Shown: piece by piece, positions 34,336-46,716 of the stretch
Layout: every line of letters starts with the position of its first letter
Position numbering within the stretch: the first letter of the stretch is position 1
Origin: Acephala macrosclerotiorum
Lineage: Eukaryota > Ascomycota > Leotiomycetes > Helotiales > Mollisiaceae
Direction: 5' to 3'
Assembly (NCBI GenBank): GCA_014904845.1
Contig: MU119273.1
Location: 9,743-73,742, forward strand
DNA length: 64,000 nucleotides
Position numbers and translations under genes: made by a program
The notes under the pieces: generated by a model
What the model saw: the letters and a program-made list of their open reading frames with translations, nothing else
Database searches by the model: none
Told to the model about the DNA's origin: nothing

Positions 34336-37117
34336 ATGCCAGGAAGAATACTTGACACCCGAAAGCGACGCGTTTTTGACTCTGTCTTCGGAGCGCCTTC
34401 AATATCCCAGCCGACTCCTGTTGCAACGCCTGTCACAGGATTTACAGCTCCTGGTCAGGCTTTTGGAGCGCCACCACCCCGCGATGATGCCTTCTCTAGT
34501 CGACTTCCCTCCTCTCCAAAGCTATCACCTGCGAAGGTAACAGATCATGTCCAAGACCAAGTTCGATGGGATCGATCATGGCACATTGTTACCCGAGTTC
34601 TTAGTCTTCCAGACTTCCCAGAACATCGAGGTATCCTAGAGCCACTCAAACCGGAAAGGGATTCTGTTGACAAAGGCTTCTACGATGCCCTAAATGTCCT
34701 CCTCTTTCCCCAGACCTACGTGCCCCTGGCACGACAAACGGAAGATATCATTTCTTGGCATACGTCTCAGGTGCGACGCCACTTTCTTCAACAAGTTCTG
34801 CCTATCATTGTGCGTCTCAAAAAGCATGAAAAGCCAGATGCTGTTCTCCTCCGAGTTGTCAAGGTCCTCGAGACCGCCCAGCGTCAATATCTTCATGGCC
34901 TTTCTTTCATCAAAGAACATATCGACAATTCAGGACCACCAGAAACATCAGCACCGGTTGTTTCGAGGTTTCGACGAGATGTCTATGCTGTTATATGTAA
35001 CTCGGTGACGGAGCCGATTCTGAATATCTTGACAAAGGTCTTGGCCTCGCAGGTATCTTGTATTCTCGGCCTCTCCTCGCCAAATGGTAGTACCTACTCA
35101 GTAATGCCAGAGGATGCAGAGTCCGAGAGAGCCCGCCGTGAGATATTAGGCCTCGTCGAGTCGCTCAAGAATGTTGGCCTTGCAGGTGAACAATTTCAGG
35201 TTACCTTTGCGGAAGTCATGAACGACTCCATGACGGAGTACGTGAACCGGGGTTGCAAAGGCATTTGGTCACAGCCAGACCTTTCTGGGAGCCAGTCAAG
35301 CAATGAAACTATTCTGCCGAGAACGGCATACCACTCATCACCATCACGATGTGTGACAGATCTCTGTGAGTGGATCGAGAATCGATACGCCAAGCTCGCA
35401 GTCCAAGTTCTCAACATGCTCGATGCAAAATTCACTATCTCATGGACAGACAAGGAGAGGTATAAGGAGATGAGCATTGGTCGCCTTGCAGAGCTTCGGA
35501 TCAATGAGCTTTACGACATCGTGGTCAGTTGGCCCCATAGTAGAAGGGCTTTGGATGACCTTCGAACGGCCATCACTACGCCTCAACGACGCTTGCATCT
35601 TACGGAGGTGTTCGCCAAAACCTTGAGCGAGGAGTTGCTACACCCTGGTGCCTCCACTCTTCAGATATTACAGACCTATATTTCCATGATATGGTCGTTT
35701 CATGCGTTAGATCACTCCAGAGTCCTACTGGACAGGGTTGCATACCCGCTTCAACTGTACTTGTTCTCTCGAGAAGACACCGTACGGATTATTATCACTG
35801 GCCTCCTCTCAGACACCGAAGACGCTCAGGGTAATCCAATCACATCCTCTGCTGACAAACTCGTAGAGCTGGCACAGCTTCTGAATAAAGGCTCTGAACT
35901 AGTCGGGCCTAGAGCAGATGACGAGGAATTGGACTGGCATGACATGGAGTGGCTCCCTGATCCTGTGGACGCTGGGCCTGGATACAAGAGGTCCAAGAAT
36001 GCAGATATCATAGGGACTCTGATTGGCGTATTGGGATCTCAAGAAGTCTTCATCAAGGAGTTTCAGAGTATTATGGGCGAAAGTCTGTTAAAGCATGATG
36101 GATCCTTTGAGAAGGAGGCGAGTGTAGAATTCTACTTTGTTTCGCACATGCTAAAATATTCTACAGATCAAAGTGCTAGAGCTTCTCAAGGTCCGATTTG
36201 GAGAAGCACCTTTGCAGGCATGCGAAGTTATGTTGAAGGACATCCAAGACTCTGGAAGAGTCAACAGTGTGATCAGGAAGAAGCAGAATCTCGACTCACA
36301 CGGTAGTGAACACGAATCCCCCTTCGATAACCAGTCGAAGCCTTCACTGCACGCGAAAGTCCTTTCTAGACTTTTCTGGCCTCATCTACATGACGAGGAC
36401 TACCGAATCCCTAGCGAGATTCTGGAGCTTCAGGAGGCCTATGCAGAAGGCTTCGGATCAATCAAAGCATCTCGAAAACTCACCTGGCTGCATGCTCTGG
36501 GCCAAGCAACCGTTGAGCTCGAGCTAGAAGACCGCACAATCGTTGAAGAGGTGCACACCTGGCAAGCTACTGTCATCTGGGCATTCCAAAGCCAAAATCC
36601 CTCTGACACACACATCCGACGAACCACTGGAGAACTCGTCACACAGCTCGAAATGGACGAAACCCTCGTCCGCAGCGCCCTAAAGTTTTGGGTCAACAAA
36701 CTCGTCCTCCACGAAATATCACCAAACACATATTCCGTCCTCGAAACCCTCAGCCAAGAAGACCGCGCCCGCTCCAACGCCCAAGCCTCTGCCTCTGCCT
36801 CTGCCTCTGCCTCTGCCTCTGCCTCTGCCTCTGCCTCTGCCTCGTCAAACAACAAAGACGCAAGCAGAGACGACACAAGTCTCGGAGGCAGCGATGGAAT
36901 CGGGAAGGAGAAAATGGGCATGTATTGGCAGTTTATCCAGGGAATGTTGAAGAATAGCAGTAGTCAGATGCCGTTGCAGCAGATAGCGATGATGTTGAAG
37001 ATGTTGATTGTGGATGGGTTTCCGTATAGTAATGAGGAGTTGCAGGAGTTTTTGGGGAGGAAGGTGCAGGATGGGAGTTTGGAGGTTGTTAGTGGGAAGT
37101 ATAGACTTAAGAAGTGA
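34336..37117 (+). CDS. APC2: Anaphase-promoting complex subunit 2 (cullin-like)
   Basis: Exons 34336-36123 and 36167-37117 (43-nt intron), giving 912 residues. APC2 is the cullin scaffold of the APC/C ubiquitin ligase and binds the RING subunit Apc11. The C-terminal half has the cullin-homology pattern (LHLTEVFAKTLSEELLHPG, RFGEAPLQACEVMLKDI, VLSRLFWPHLHDEDYRIP), and the end has the APC2 winged-helix domain (MLKMLIVDGFPYSNEELQEFLGRKVQDGSLEVVSGKYRL). The intron is needed to pass from FEKEAS to IKVLELLKVRFGE; it is among the shortest here. An Ala-Ser repeat (residues about 803-822) lies in the linker between the cullin-homology and winged-helix domains. Convergent with the RING gene. Confidence 0.93.
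36785..36844 (+). repeat. Coding hexanucleotide microsatellite (GCCTCT)n in APC2
   Basis: Nine perfect GCCTCT units and one variant (GCCTCG) encode ten Ala-Ser pairs within APC2. The unit is six bases, so length changes would preserve the frame. Confidence 0.95.
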
Positions 37118-37901
37118 GGTTTGGGTGACGGTGGCAGCGTAGAAGTTAATGATGAGATGATATGAGATACTTGACTTGGTGGTTCTAGCGTATAGCATGG
37201 TAAACAAAGTGGAAGGGGCAGCTCGCTTGGTATCTCAAACTCACTCTCGAATTCTGCAAGGCATCTCGAGTACAATGTTCCCCCACCCGGAGGAGACGCA
37301 GTGATCATGTTAATTAATTTCGTCGATGCATATCAACGATGAATGAGATCCCTTCGTTGCTGATGGGTTTTGACGTAATCGCTTGTTGCAAGAAGAGAAG
37401 CAGCTTCAAACACCTTTTCCAAAAAAAAATAGGGGGGACTCTCGCTTAATTCTTAAGTTCAAGTTTACAAAGGTAACTCATATTACTCTAGAATACCCCT
37501 TCCTCTGTCACTTCACTTGCTAAGACATGAATAATGCTGATCTCTTTCATTCGTATATCAACTCATTAGGCTACTGGAGCGGAAAATCAAATCATGAGCT
37601 GAGCCGAGCCGAAGCATTATGCAAACCCACGGTGCTCCATTGATCCATTTAGCGCCATGCCCACCCAAAGCTCCTGATCCGAACCAGCGATACAGTCCAT
37701 CCTAGAATAACGGCAAAATAAACGAAGGGAAACACTGTGATGTTGGGTTATAGGTGCAATTTCACAAAATCCAGAGCTGAATGCTGATGTGGGTCTCTTC
37801 AGGGAATTTCCGGTACTTCCTCACGAAAATGTGAGGGTTGTGTTCGCGAAGTCGTTAGTGGAGAATAGGCTTGCGGAACAATAAAATCAACGCCTTGCGG
37901 T
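37118..37901. other. Intergenic between convergent genes
   Basis: About 780 bp between the 3' ends of APC2 and the RING gene. No frame with a recognisable domain; nothing else seen. Confidence 0.4.
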
Positions 37902-40395
37902 TCAGTTTATGCTACCCCATCCATGGGGGATGCCGACGTCAATACGTCCGATGCTTGGTAGGTCGTCCATATCATGGCTGGAATCAGACCCAAAGCGAGC
38001 AGCTGTATTGTCGCTGAGAAGAGAACCAAATGATGGGATCGCCCGAGAACGATCTTGTTGTTGTTGTTGTTGTTGGTTTCGATCTGATGCACTGCTTGAC
38101 TGCCCCGATGACTGACGGCTCGAAGGGTTGGTTGAAGGGACAAACGTGACGGCGCTGTGCGACTCAAAATTGAATCGATTTGCTGCCATGACTTGTCTCG
38201 GACTTACACCGGATCCGACAGCTACCGGGGGGGATGCCTCTTCTACCGGCACCGAAGAGCCAACGGGGAGTCTGCTGTTCCGAGGAGGCGTATGATCAGC
38301 AGATCCAGAGGATTCCGATGAAGAAGAGGGACCTGAGTTAGGATATACGGAAGAGTCAGATGGCGATTCTCTAGCTTCTCCGACCTCTCTCTCCAAAGCA
38401 GGTTCTCTTGCGTCGGAGCCAGAAGCAGCAGTATTCCTCCTCGACTGAACACCATAGTCGGTATATCTATTAGGTGGCTGGTATGTGAAAGAGGTATTAG
38501 ATAATCTGGCCGATCCAACGGAAGTAGGACGATTGCCTAGAAAGTGCGGGGCTCTAATTGCAGTATGGGCATGTCTTCCTCGAGCTTGACGTCGTCTTTC
38601 TGGCGAGTCTCCAGTCCCATTGCGACCACCCAACCAAGTTTCAGCCTGTCTAGCCATCATAAAATCGTAATCGTCTTGGACTTGTTGGGCCGTTGCAGAA
38701 CTTTTCAGCCAGGTTAGCAAGAATGGGGTCAAGGTCCAAAAGGAGTCTCACCTTGAACCATCCGAGTCTACTGGAACCGAAGGCATGCCTGCGGGTGCGT
38801 ACGAGTACCTCGATCTCTGGGCGGCCATTTGTGTTCTTAATTGTTCTCGCTGGGCCAATGAGATTTGTCTCAGCTGCTCTCGATGTGCCAATCTGTATTG
38901 GTTCGCCCGGTCCGCAGTGATACCTTTCCTGACAGCTAACTCCGACGGGAGCTTATCACGACAGTATGGACAACTATCCGAGTCCTCGAACCACTTCTTG
39001 ATGCACTTATCTCCAAAAACATGCTTGCATTTCGGAAGACGGATAGGATTCTCAATTTCGCCTTCGGGATTACTTACGCCGAATTCGTTATAGCAGATTA
39101 TGCAAGCTTGGAAAATGTTAGAAAGATCTCAGCGCCTTGGACAGGAAAACTTACTTCGATCAACTTCCTTCAGGTCTATGACCTTGACGGATTCCAATGA
39201 TGCAAGCGCTTCCTTGGAAATAACTCTCTTGCCGCCAGCCACCATCCCTCGAATGGCGGCGATTGAGCGATCATCATCCCCTAGGTCGCCTCCGAAGAGT
39301 GCCTCGGCGGCATGCTGACGGTACAGTACCTCCCTCTCTCTGGCCCCCTCTCTCGACATCTCCCTAGCAATATCCTCATCTTCCTCAGAATCCGGGTCCC
39401 AGGCGGGTGCGAGACGTCGTCGACCTGACAGAGATCCCGTTAGCAAAACACTCCAAGAATTCGTACAGAAGAAAAGTAGAGAACCGCAAGTCCCTCCTTA
39501 TCAAAGGGAACAAGCATCACCAAGGAAACTTACGTGGACCTTCTAAAATATCCTCATACCGAGAGATACTTGTTCTGGTAGCACGCGAGTATCCTGAGGT
39601 GTGTCAGTTTTGGTGAAGGCAAACCGGAAGGGAAGTTAGAGACAAGCCAAACTACACCTAGAGTCTCAAATAGTCAGGAAACTGGATCTGCTTACCTGTT
39701 CTCAGTCCCATGCTTCCGAAGGTTGGTGGTTGTTGGGGAGTTGCTTGTTCTGAGGAAGAGGAGGTAGGAATGTTTTCCGAAGCCGGTCGAGCTTCAGACA
39801 AAGTAGTATTATTGGATGGCGAAGGATTGTACTGCAGAGGCAGACTTGGACGGTGCATATCCCGTTGAAATAAAAACTGTTGTTGATTCATTTCATACCC
39901 TCGGAGAGGTGCCGTAGACCTTGATTGCAGGGTGGCAGCTTCTGATCCACCATTTCCTCCATTTACCGAACTTGAGTTGTATGCAGAATGAGGTGTGAAG
40001 CTCGCAAATGATCCTGCTTCGTTCCAAGGCATGTAGCTTCGGCGGTAGTCCTGAGGCGCGTAACCATGACTTTGGGCTGCTCGCTCCATCTCCGCGAAGT
40101 GTGGCCAATTATGAGTCGGATCAGCATGAGGTGAAGACCACTGCGGAATGTTCTGTGGGGTTGGGAACTGATGACGGTGCGGACCATTTGCAATGTTGGG
40201 TTGGTACCACCCAGATGACTCGTGGACCGGATCGTAGTGTTGGTTATCTCGGCTTTGGGATGAGCTCTGAGATATGGGATTAGGCCCGTTTGGCTGAGGG
40301 TGTGACTGGGCTTGAGGTTGCTGACATTGGTATCGGTGTGCGTTGCTCGCAAGTAGATTGCTCGAATCGTCCATAGTGAAGTCCATCGGATCCAT
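37902..40395 (-). CDS. RING-finger protein, probable E3 ubiquitin ligase
   Basis: Exons on minus: 40395-39696, 39593-39534, 39424-39155, 39106-38752, 38700-37902, giving 727 residues. The first about 235 residues are low-complexity, rich in S, N, Q, P and H. The RING lies at about 345-392: C345, C348 (CIICYNEFG), C370, H372 (CKH), C378, C389, C392 (CPYC), with an aspartate or other residue serving the remaining ligand position. An acidic region (DPDSEEDEDIAREMSREG) precedes it. The C-terminus is Ser/Pro-rich with a glutamine tract of seven, ending SIGRIDVGIPHGWGS. A ubiquitin-ligase role is inferred from the RING only; no membrane segment. Exon 2 is 60 nt. Not a family with a name I know. Confidence 0.78.
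38055..38078 (-). repeat. CAA/CAG trinucleotide tract (polyglutamine)
   Basis: Run of TTG on plus (CAA on minus) coding for seven consecutive glutamines near the C-terminus of the RING protein. Confidence 0.85.
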
Positions 40396-40777
40396 TCTCT
40401 GACGGCAGGAAGTGACTCGAGATGCGGGTGTGTATGTGCAGGAGTTGTAGGAAGCCTCAACGCTTCATAAAGAAGACGTTGGGCTCACCTGCTCGCGAAC
40501 TCGTAAGAGCGTGGTAGTGCACCCAGCCGTCTCGGAACAGATGGTCGTTCGTGGTTGCGGGAAGTCGATGGTCATAGACACGACGTCTGGGGTGGGAGGG
40601 GAAGTCAGCGATGTCGAGAATCCGAGTTACAGTAGACACGGAAACAGGGCAGCAGATATCGACGTCGTCTCGGATCAGGGAACTCGCGGATTCGAAGAGT
40701 CGAAGGGGGAGAAGAGCGGATGGTCAAATGAGGCGGGTGGGATCTGAGCTTGCTTTGTATGGGCAGGCTGTGGAGAG

Positions 40778-40830
40778 TTGCGGTTGCGGTTGCGGGTTGC
40801 AGTTGCAGTTGCAGTTGCAGCTGCAGTTGG
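40778..40830. repeat. Hexanucleotide repeat GTTGCG/GTTGCA
   Basis: Imperfect tandem GTTGCN units upstream of the RING gene, starting with GTTGCG copies and ending with GTTGCA copies. On the minus strand it reads TGCAAC. Confidence 0.85.
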
Positions 40831-41283
40831 GTCATGGAAGCGCAGTTCTTAGTGCGTTTGGAAGTTCCTTTCCACAGGTGTTTCTTTGGTGCACGCCACC
40901 CTGGAATGGGCGCGAATGACTTGTGTTTTATTCATTCTATGGTTGCGGAGTGAATCGAGATGATGTATATTGATTGTCCTTTCGTCTTTAACTAATTCAT
41001 GTCATGAAGTACAAGTTCTTGGAGTGCCTTTCATTCGTGGTCTCTGCGCTGTTCAGACCCCTCCCTCGCTCTCTGCGCGCTGTGTCATGGCTGTCCCCTC
41101 TTTCGGCGTCCTAGTGGGCAGCTCTTATCGTTTATCGATAGCATAGCATTACGAAGGTACCGCGGACCTGGTGGACCTCGCATCTAGACTGTTGATCGTT
41201 GATCTGTGATCTGGGTGCTGGCTGCCCAGCCTCGCTCATGATCATTCTCGCCATGATAGCCTTACGCTTTCGGGTGGACGAGA

Positions 41284-41303
41284 GCAAGCAAGCAAGCAAG
41301 CAA
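41284..41303. repeat. (GCAA)n microsatellite
   Basis: Five tandem GCAA units. Confidence 0.85.
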
Positions 41304-41666
41304 CTTCTCCCAAGTAACCGTACTGCAGTGGCAGTGGCAGGGGCAGTCACGGTCGAGATTGGGCCGGACATCAGACTCCCATTAACATAGCCTTGACCTT
41401 ACCATACCATGCACGGCAACACTTGCTTCCACGCTCACCTGGCCATGGCCTACGCCCGAACATCTTCCACCGTGTCAGCGCCGTATCGAATCGCCCTCGG
41501 CCTCCACTCATGCTGCAGCAATGGATTCAGCAAGATGGCAAAGATCCAGGCCAACGCCAACTGGGACTGACTCGCTCTCGCAGAGCCGCACGACTGGATT
41601 TGCAGTCATGCCACTCACTGGTCGAACTCCCTCTAGCTGGGACAAGATGATTGATTGAGTGGGTGG

Positions 41667-41694
41667 GTGAGTGAGTGAGTGAGTGAGTGAGTGA
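41667..41694. repeat. (GTGA)n microsatellite
   Basis: Seven perfect GTGA units following a short GGGT-rich lead-in. Confidence 0.9.
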
Positions 41695-44582
41695 GTGCGC
41701 TGGTACAGTACAAGACGTTATTTACAGCCAAGTTACCTTGGGAGAATTGTGCCAGTCAGACCAGATGAAGCACCAGCCACCTCGCTCTCGTTACTGCTCC
41801 TCCTTCTGCGACAAAGCAAAAACGGCATGCTTCACGAAACGTACAAGAAGTAAGTATGGCGGGCTTCCCTTTCGAATTCATCCCACTTTCTCCCACTTTT
41901 TCTTTTTCAAACAAGCACAAAGCGCAATCCTGTGCGGCGGCCGAAGCAATATCGTGCCCGGATCAGAGCGTCCAGCGGTGAAGCCCTCCCTCATCACATA
42001 CCTACCTTCCTTACTGCACCTGCCGAGGTCTGGTCTGGGCCAACATTTGATTGTTGCTCATCGTCGCATCGTCGCATCGTCGCCTCGTAAGGATCCCCCT
42101 ACGGACGGCATACAGCTTCATGCTTCAGCATGCCATGGACAGACAGTCCTCGCCAGATGAAAAGCCAGCCAAAACGCCGAATGCCTGCGATACAGCCTAA
42201 GACCTGGCTCCGCGGATGAGTGAAGTGTCTCACCGAGACTCTCACATCACAGCCTTTACTGCAAAAAGCGTTTGCCTTGGACCATAGCTAGCCAAGTCCC
42301 CACCCCAAAACGGATTTCTCCTCGTTTTCCTCGCCAGCCGCCACAACGTAATGTTTGCCGTCCATTTCGAGTTTTGTACAGTACAGGACATCGATCACGA
42401 GTATACCAAGGAATGACAAGACGACAAAAACGCCTTCGATTACTGTGCTGCATCGGGACTTTCTCATCGGCTTCTACGAATATATCGACATGCTTCTCAT
42501 CCAATTTTCTTATAAAGGATTACGGCATTCCTCACCTGCAGGCGCTTGCCTGCTTGCCCAATTCGGATATCGCGGATTTGTACTTCTCCTTTGAAATCAT
42601 ACTTCCATCCGCTCCAAGTGAAACTCGGATCCAAAATTTGAACCAGTTCCATCAAGGTTCACAAGCACCAACCAAGCATCTTCGTCATCTTTTGGATCGA
42701 TGATTCTTTCTGCCGGATTAATGTGTCGTCTCAAATACCTCGCATCCATAAAAGATAAGTTGTCTCTCGACCCGAGGATTTCTTGCCATATGATATAATA
42801 GTATCGAGACTTCCGCATCTAGGCGCCAGAACGCAACAGCCAAATGAGTAACACAGAACGCCTCGGCACTCCTTCGACCGCATCTCATAATTATCCGGGA
42901 TGCCAGGTCCAGCCATTCTTTGCATTCACAGACCCATGCGATGTCATTGTACCTTTATTTAGGTTCAATGTATCAATGTATCACGAGGTAGTGGGCGGCG
43001 TCAGCATTTCAATATACGTATGCAAACTACCGCCGTTAGCTTTCTAACCCATCGTTATCGCCCAGTTCGGGTAAAATAGGTTCGTCTCTTTGGTTTGGTT
43101 GTTCGTGTCGACTTTCCATTCCAACAACGGGCTGTCCGACTCGTGTGTATTGAACTTTGCGAGTGCAGAGTCAACCATCTGTTACAGTAACGATTCATTT
43201 AATTCATTTCTGCAGGTTTGCTACCGGACAGATAGGAAAGTAGTACGTGGTCTCTGGCCATTCAACAACCTGGACTATTCCTCACTTGCATTCCCAGCGT
43301 GCAAATTTCTTATTTAATATCGAAACTGAAGTACTAAAGTCAAATCCAAAAGACGGTATTTAGAACTCTCTATCCCTGCTACTCGGGCTAGAGGACGAGT
43401 AGTGCAAGTGGGCTAGGTCTGTTCGAGCCCGCAGTACATTCAGCATCACTCCCCTAGTGGAAGCGTGTGTTGGCAACGGCGACGACGAGGAGAAGCACGG
43501 CGATATGCAAGACGAAAGACGTATCATCAGATGGCCGTCACGGTGTTTAAGTCGCCGGGCGGGCAGCTTGTTGTCAAGTTGCCAATCAGGGTTTCACTTC
43601 GAGGAAAGTAGGAAAAGAGGAGAAATACACTCGCGGTTCCATTTGGTATGTTGGATCGTTTGGAGGGTTCATATTTGCAGTTATATGGCTTAGCCGCCTC
43701 TGTCGTTTAGCTTATGAGCAGGCCGATTATTGGCTACCGCAGACTTAGACCAGCACAGTGCTCGTGAAGCAGTAAACCAAGGGTGTCTGGAACATCCCCT
43801 TCGTGGCTTCGATATGAGATCAGAAGCAGACCGATTACGGACGAGGAATATGCTGCAGGAATTAGGCCAATTGTTCAAAATGAGCTATACACTACGAAGG
43901 CTACAGTAACACCAAGGAAGGGAGTGGGGGCGTTTAGGATGGAGAACAATAGACTGCTTCGCGACTTGCTTTGCCTTGGCGTACACCTGCTCACACTATG
44001 TATAGATTGAGAGAATATGAACGTGGTAAGGCTTTCAAGGGCACTTACTTGTCCATGTCAGCCATTCAGTAATCGACATTAATGTTGATCCTAAATTCTG
44101 ACCCCCGCACGTTCACTAGAGGCAATTTTGGAGGAGATGTGACTCGATACACAATGTACTCGACATATCTAACACCGCATAATGACCTGTACCAGACATC
44201 CTTGAGTCAGTATACTTCTTTCAGACAGTTCGGGAGCTATTCGGGAGCCGAATGCCTGCTTCCGGCATTACAGCCAGTAGAACTTGTCGAAACTAGCAGA
44301 AGAGGAAATATGGCTCAAGAAAGTCGACTTACCAATCTCCGATGCCACACCTGTGTTCGGGATCCTTTGCCACATAACATCTGCAGCCGCCCTAGCATCC
44401 AACTCAGAGACTTCTCAATCCATCCGCAAGTCACAACTCCCAATCCACCCCACAACAAAGGAAAAGCCCCCCACTCTCAAATCCCCCAATTCGCACAGTT
44501 CCTTTCTCATTTACACCCACAACTCCAGGAACGTAACTCCATCATCCCACACCTCCGCTCTCATCCCTCTTCGCTTCCCTAT

Positions 44583-44891
44583 TCACAACCTAGAAATCAA
44601 TCTCTCCATCCCATCCTCCGGTCCGCCCCGTGAGCTCCCATACAAACTCCCCGAAACGCCCATAATCGAATACCCCAGAGCTGGGAGTCTCGGAAACCAC
44701 CGAGCTCGAATATTATCAACGATTCGGACGGAGATGATGAAGAAGATCATGCCGAGCATGCAGCCCATGATGAAGAAGGTGATCTTTGCGCCAGCACTGT
44801 AGCCTGCGGTAAGGCCATCGGTATTGTCGTCTCTAGTTACAGTGTTAAGGGGCGAGGTGGGGTGGTTGGTTGTTGTGTTGAGGAGGTACAT
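44583..44891 (-). CDS. Small single-pass membrane protein, unknown function
   Basis: Frame of 102 residues from MYLLNTTTNHPT, with one clear transmembrane helix at about 34-56 (AKITFFIMGCMLGMIFFIISV) followed by a basic juxtamembrane stretch (NIRARWFPRLP) that predicts a cytosolic C-terminus. The frame stays open upstream to an ATG at 45269, which would add 126 residues of S/P/Q-rich sequence; that extension has no recognisable feature and may be the 5' leader. I do not recognise the family. Evidence for expression is only the well-formed membrane segment and open frame. Confidence 0.5.
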   Translation of the reverse strand: MYLLNTTTNHPTSPLNTVTRDDNTDGLTAGYSAGAKITFFIMGCMLGMIFFIISVRIVDNIRARWFPRLPALGYSIMGVSGSLYGSSRGGPEDGMERLISRL

Positions 44892-45910
44892 GGTGAGGTC
44901 GGTTGTGTCTGGTTGTTTTTGTTGTTGGGCGAACTCGGGAGTTGAGGACTTTTGAGGGTTGTCAATTGAGAAGGCCGGAGGTTGAGAACTTTGAGTCTCT
45001 AATGATGATGATAGCGAGCGTGTTGGATGACGTATTGGGGATTGAGGTCTTATGTGCGTCGAGAGCGTAAGTGAGTTGCCAAATAGCACAAGCGCGTGCG
45101 GATGACTATTGACGAAAGACCGAGGCTTGCTGTTGCGCGCCGAGCGAGTAAAGGCGCAAAGCTTGGCGTGTGAAGATGGATGATTGATGCGGATAGCGAT
45201 CAGCTTGTCGCGAAGAGGGAGATGCTGTTTGTTTTGAAAGGAGAGAGTCATTGAGTAAGTTAACCACAACAGAACACCAATCCCGCTTGCCAGCCGTAGC
45301 GTGATATCGAGATATCACAATCCGGGATCCGTTCGACTTCAATTCGAGGCAGAATGTTGGTTGTCGAGTCAGGTCCTAGCACAATCCTAGGTACCTGTCT
45401 TGTCGTCGGACATTGAATATCAGGACTCGCGTAAACAAATCCCCCTTTTCAAAGCGAGCTGCCCCTTTTCCACAGAGCCAACCATTTGCGACATTTCCTT
45501 CACTTGATAACTCCGTGCTGGCCTAGATCTCGAGAACTCGACAATTGGATCCAAATGAAGGCTTGTGGTTCTTCTCGATTAAGTCAAGTCTGAGGCTGCG
45601 ACCCGCGCCATCTTTACGAGAAACTTTTCTAGCCTAAATCAAAATAAGAATTCATGCCTTCACATTTTCGACTCACCTCCAGCAAAGCTTCCTTCCGAAA
45701 TATGCGTCGCAATCATCCACTGTGCTCATGTACACACCTCAGCACCTCGTCAAATCCCCTCGGCCAACCGAAGAAAGGAGCACAATGGTATACTCAGGTG
45801 AGACCCCAGCACCACGGCTGACACCTCTACTGATACCCCAGAAGGTAGATATCTCGGGAGATAACTTTGACTGGTTCATGCCCAGACCTTATAAGTAACA
45901 GGGTATTCTG

Positions 45911-46454
45911 CTAGCCACCCTCCATATTAGCCAAGAGAGACGCAAAGAGACAAAAAAGCACAACTAACGCTCCCCGGAACGCTTGTTATTGGAAATCTGC
46001 CCCACTGTACTTCAATCCAAGCATCGACAAAGCCATCATGGACACGCGCAAGGTATTTAATGAACACAAGAAGGTGTGGCATGATACCTACTAGATATCA
46101 ACAGGAGACCAGTCCACAGAATTTCTTGCCAAAGCCGAGACATTGCATATTTAGTCCGAACGGTGGAGAGAAGTCTGGATAGATCACGATAGGAACATGA
46201 TCGCTAATGCTGAGCTTTGCTGCGCGTTCAAGTATTTCTCTGGGCTCAAGCAGGTGATTTTCATGATGCCTGATCCTGACTGCGAGGGTCCATGGTCAAT
46301 GAAGCAACAGTCGAAGGACGTATTAGAGCAGCATAAGGAAGTTTTGAAGTCCGGAGCAATACCTGATGTTTTGGTCGAGGAGCTTCAGCTGAGGCCGATG
46401 ACACCTCTTCGGATGACGAGTAAATGGTATATGCAGACTGAGCAAGTGGGGTAG
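45911..46454 (+). pseudogene. 2EXR-domain-like protein, decayed
   Basis: Translated pieces resemble the 2EXR (F-box-associated-like) proteins that are numerous in Leotiomycetes: LLATLHISQERRKETKKHN, then APLYFNPSIDKAIMD, then AKAETLHI and AFKYFSGLKQVIFMMPD. The reading is broken by stops at 45965-45967, 46092-46094 and 46152-46154 and by at least one frameshift between about 45970 and 46010. The last part, 46197-46454, stays open. No introns explain the breaks. Family assignment is by pattern memory and is moderate; the disabled state is clear from the sequence. Confidence 0.55.
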
Positions 46455-46716
46455 GATGATGTATATACACACTTCAACCCAAGACGGACACCATAATTGG
46501 TACATGGATGATTTCCTGTCGTTCTGCGGCGCTTGCTTACGTATTAGGAAGTAGGGCTGGTGGGAAACAAATGTCGCGCACGCGTGGGCTTAAATAAACT
46601 CGGAAGAGGTCGAGCATCGGCGTGCTGAATTCAACAATGAATCAAAACTTCCAGAGCCATTGAACGGCAACTATGCCTACCTGAAGACTTCGTAATACAT
46701 TTATCATCTACCACAT

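Larger units (their letters stand above)
40396..44582. other. Long gene-free region (4.2 kb)
   Basis: Lies between the RING gene start and the 3' end of a small membrane-protein gene, both on minus. It is rich in simple repeats and short frames but has no recognisable protein domain. Frames at 41393-41650, 42272-42703 and 43783-44010 look like chance frames. It may contain a long leader of the RING gene. Confidence 0.45.

Noticed and set aside
43405..43445. GTTCGAGCCC resembling a tRNA T-loop
   Set aside because: The flanking bases cannot form the T-stem and there is no acceptor stem or A-box upstream.
44082..44802. Two plus-strand frames opposite the small membrane protein
   Set aside because: Pro/Ser/His-rich shadow frames of the minus-strand gene.
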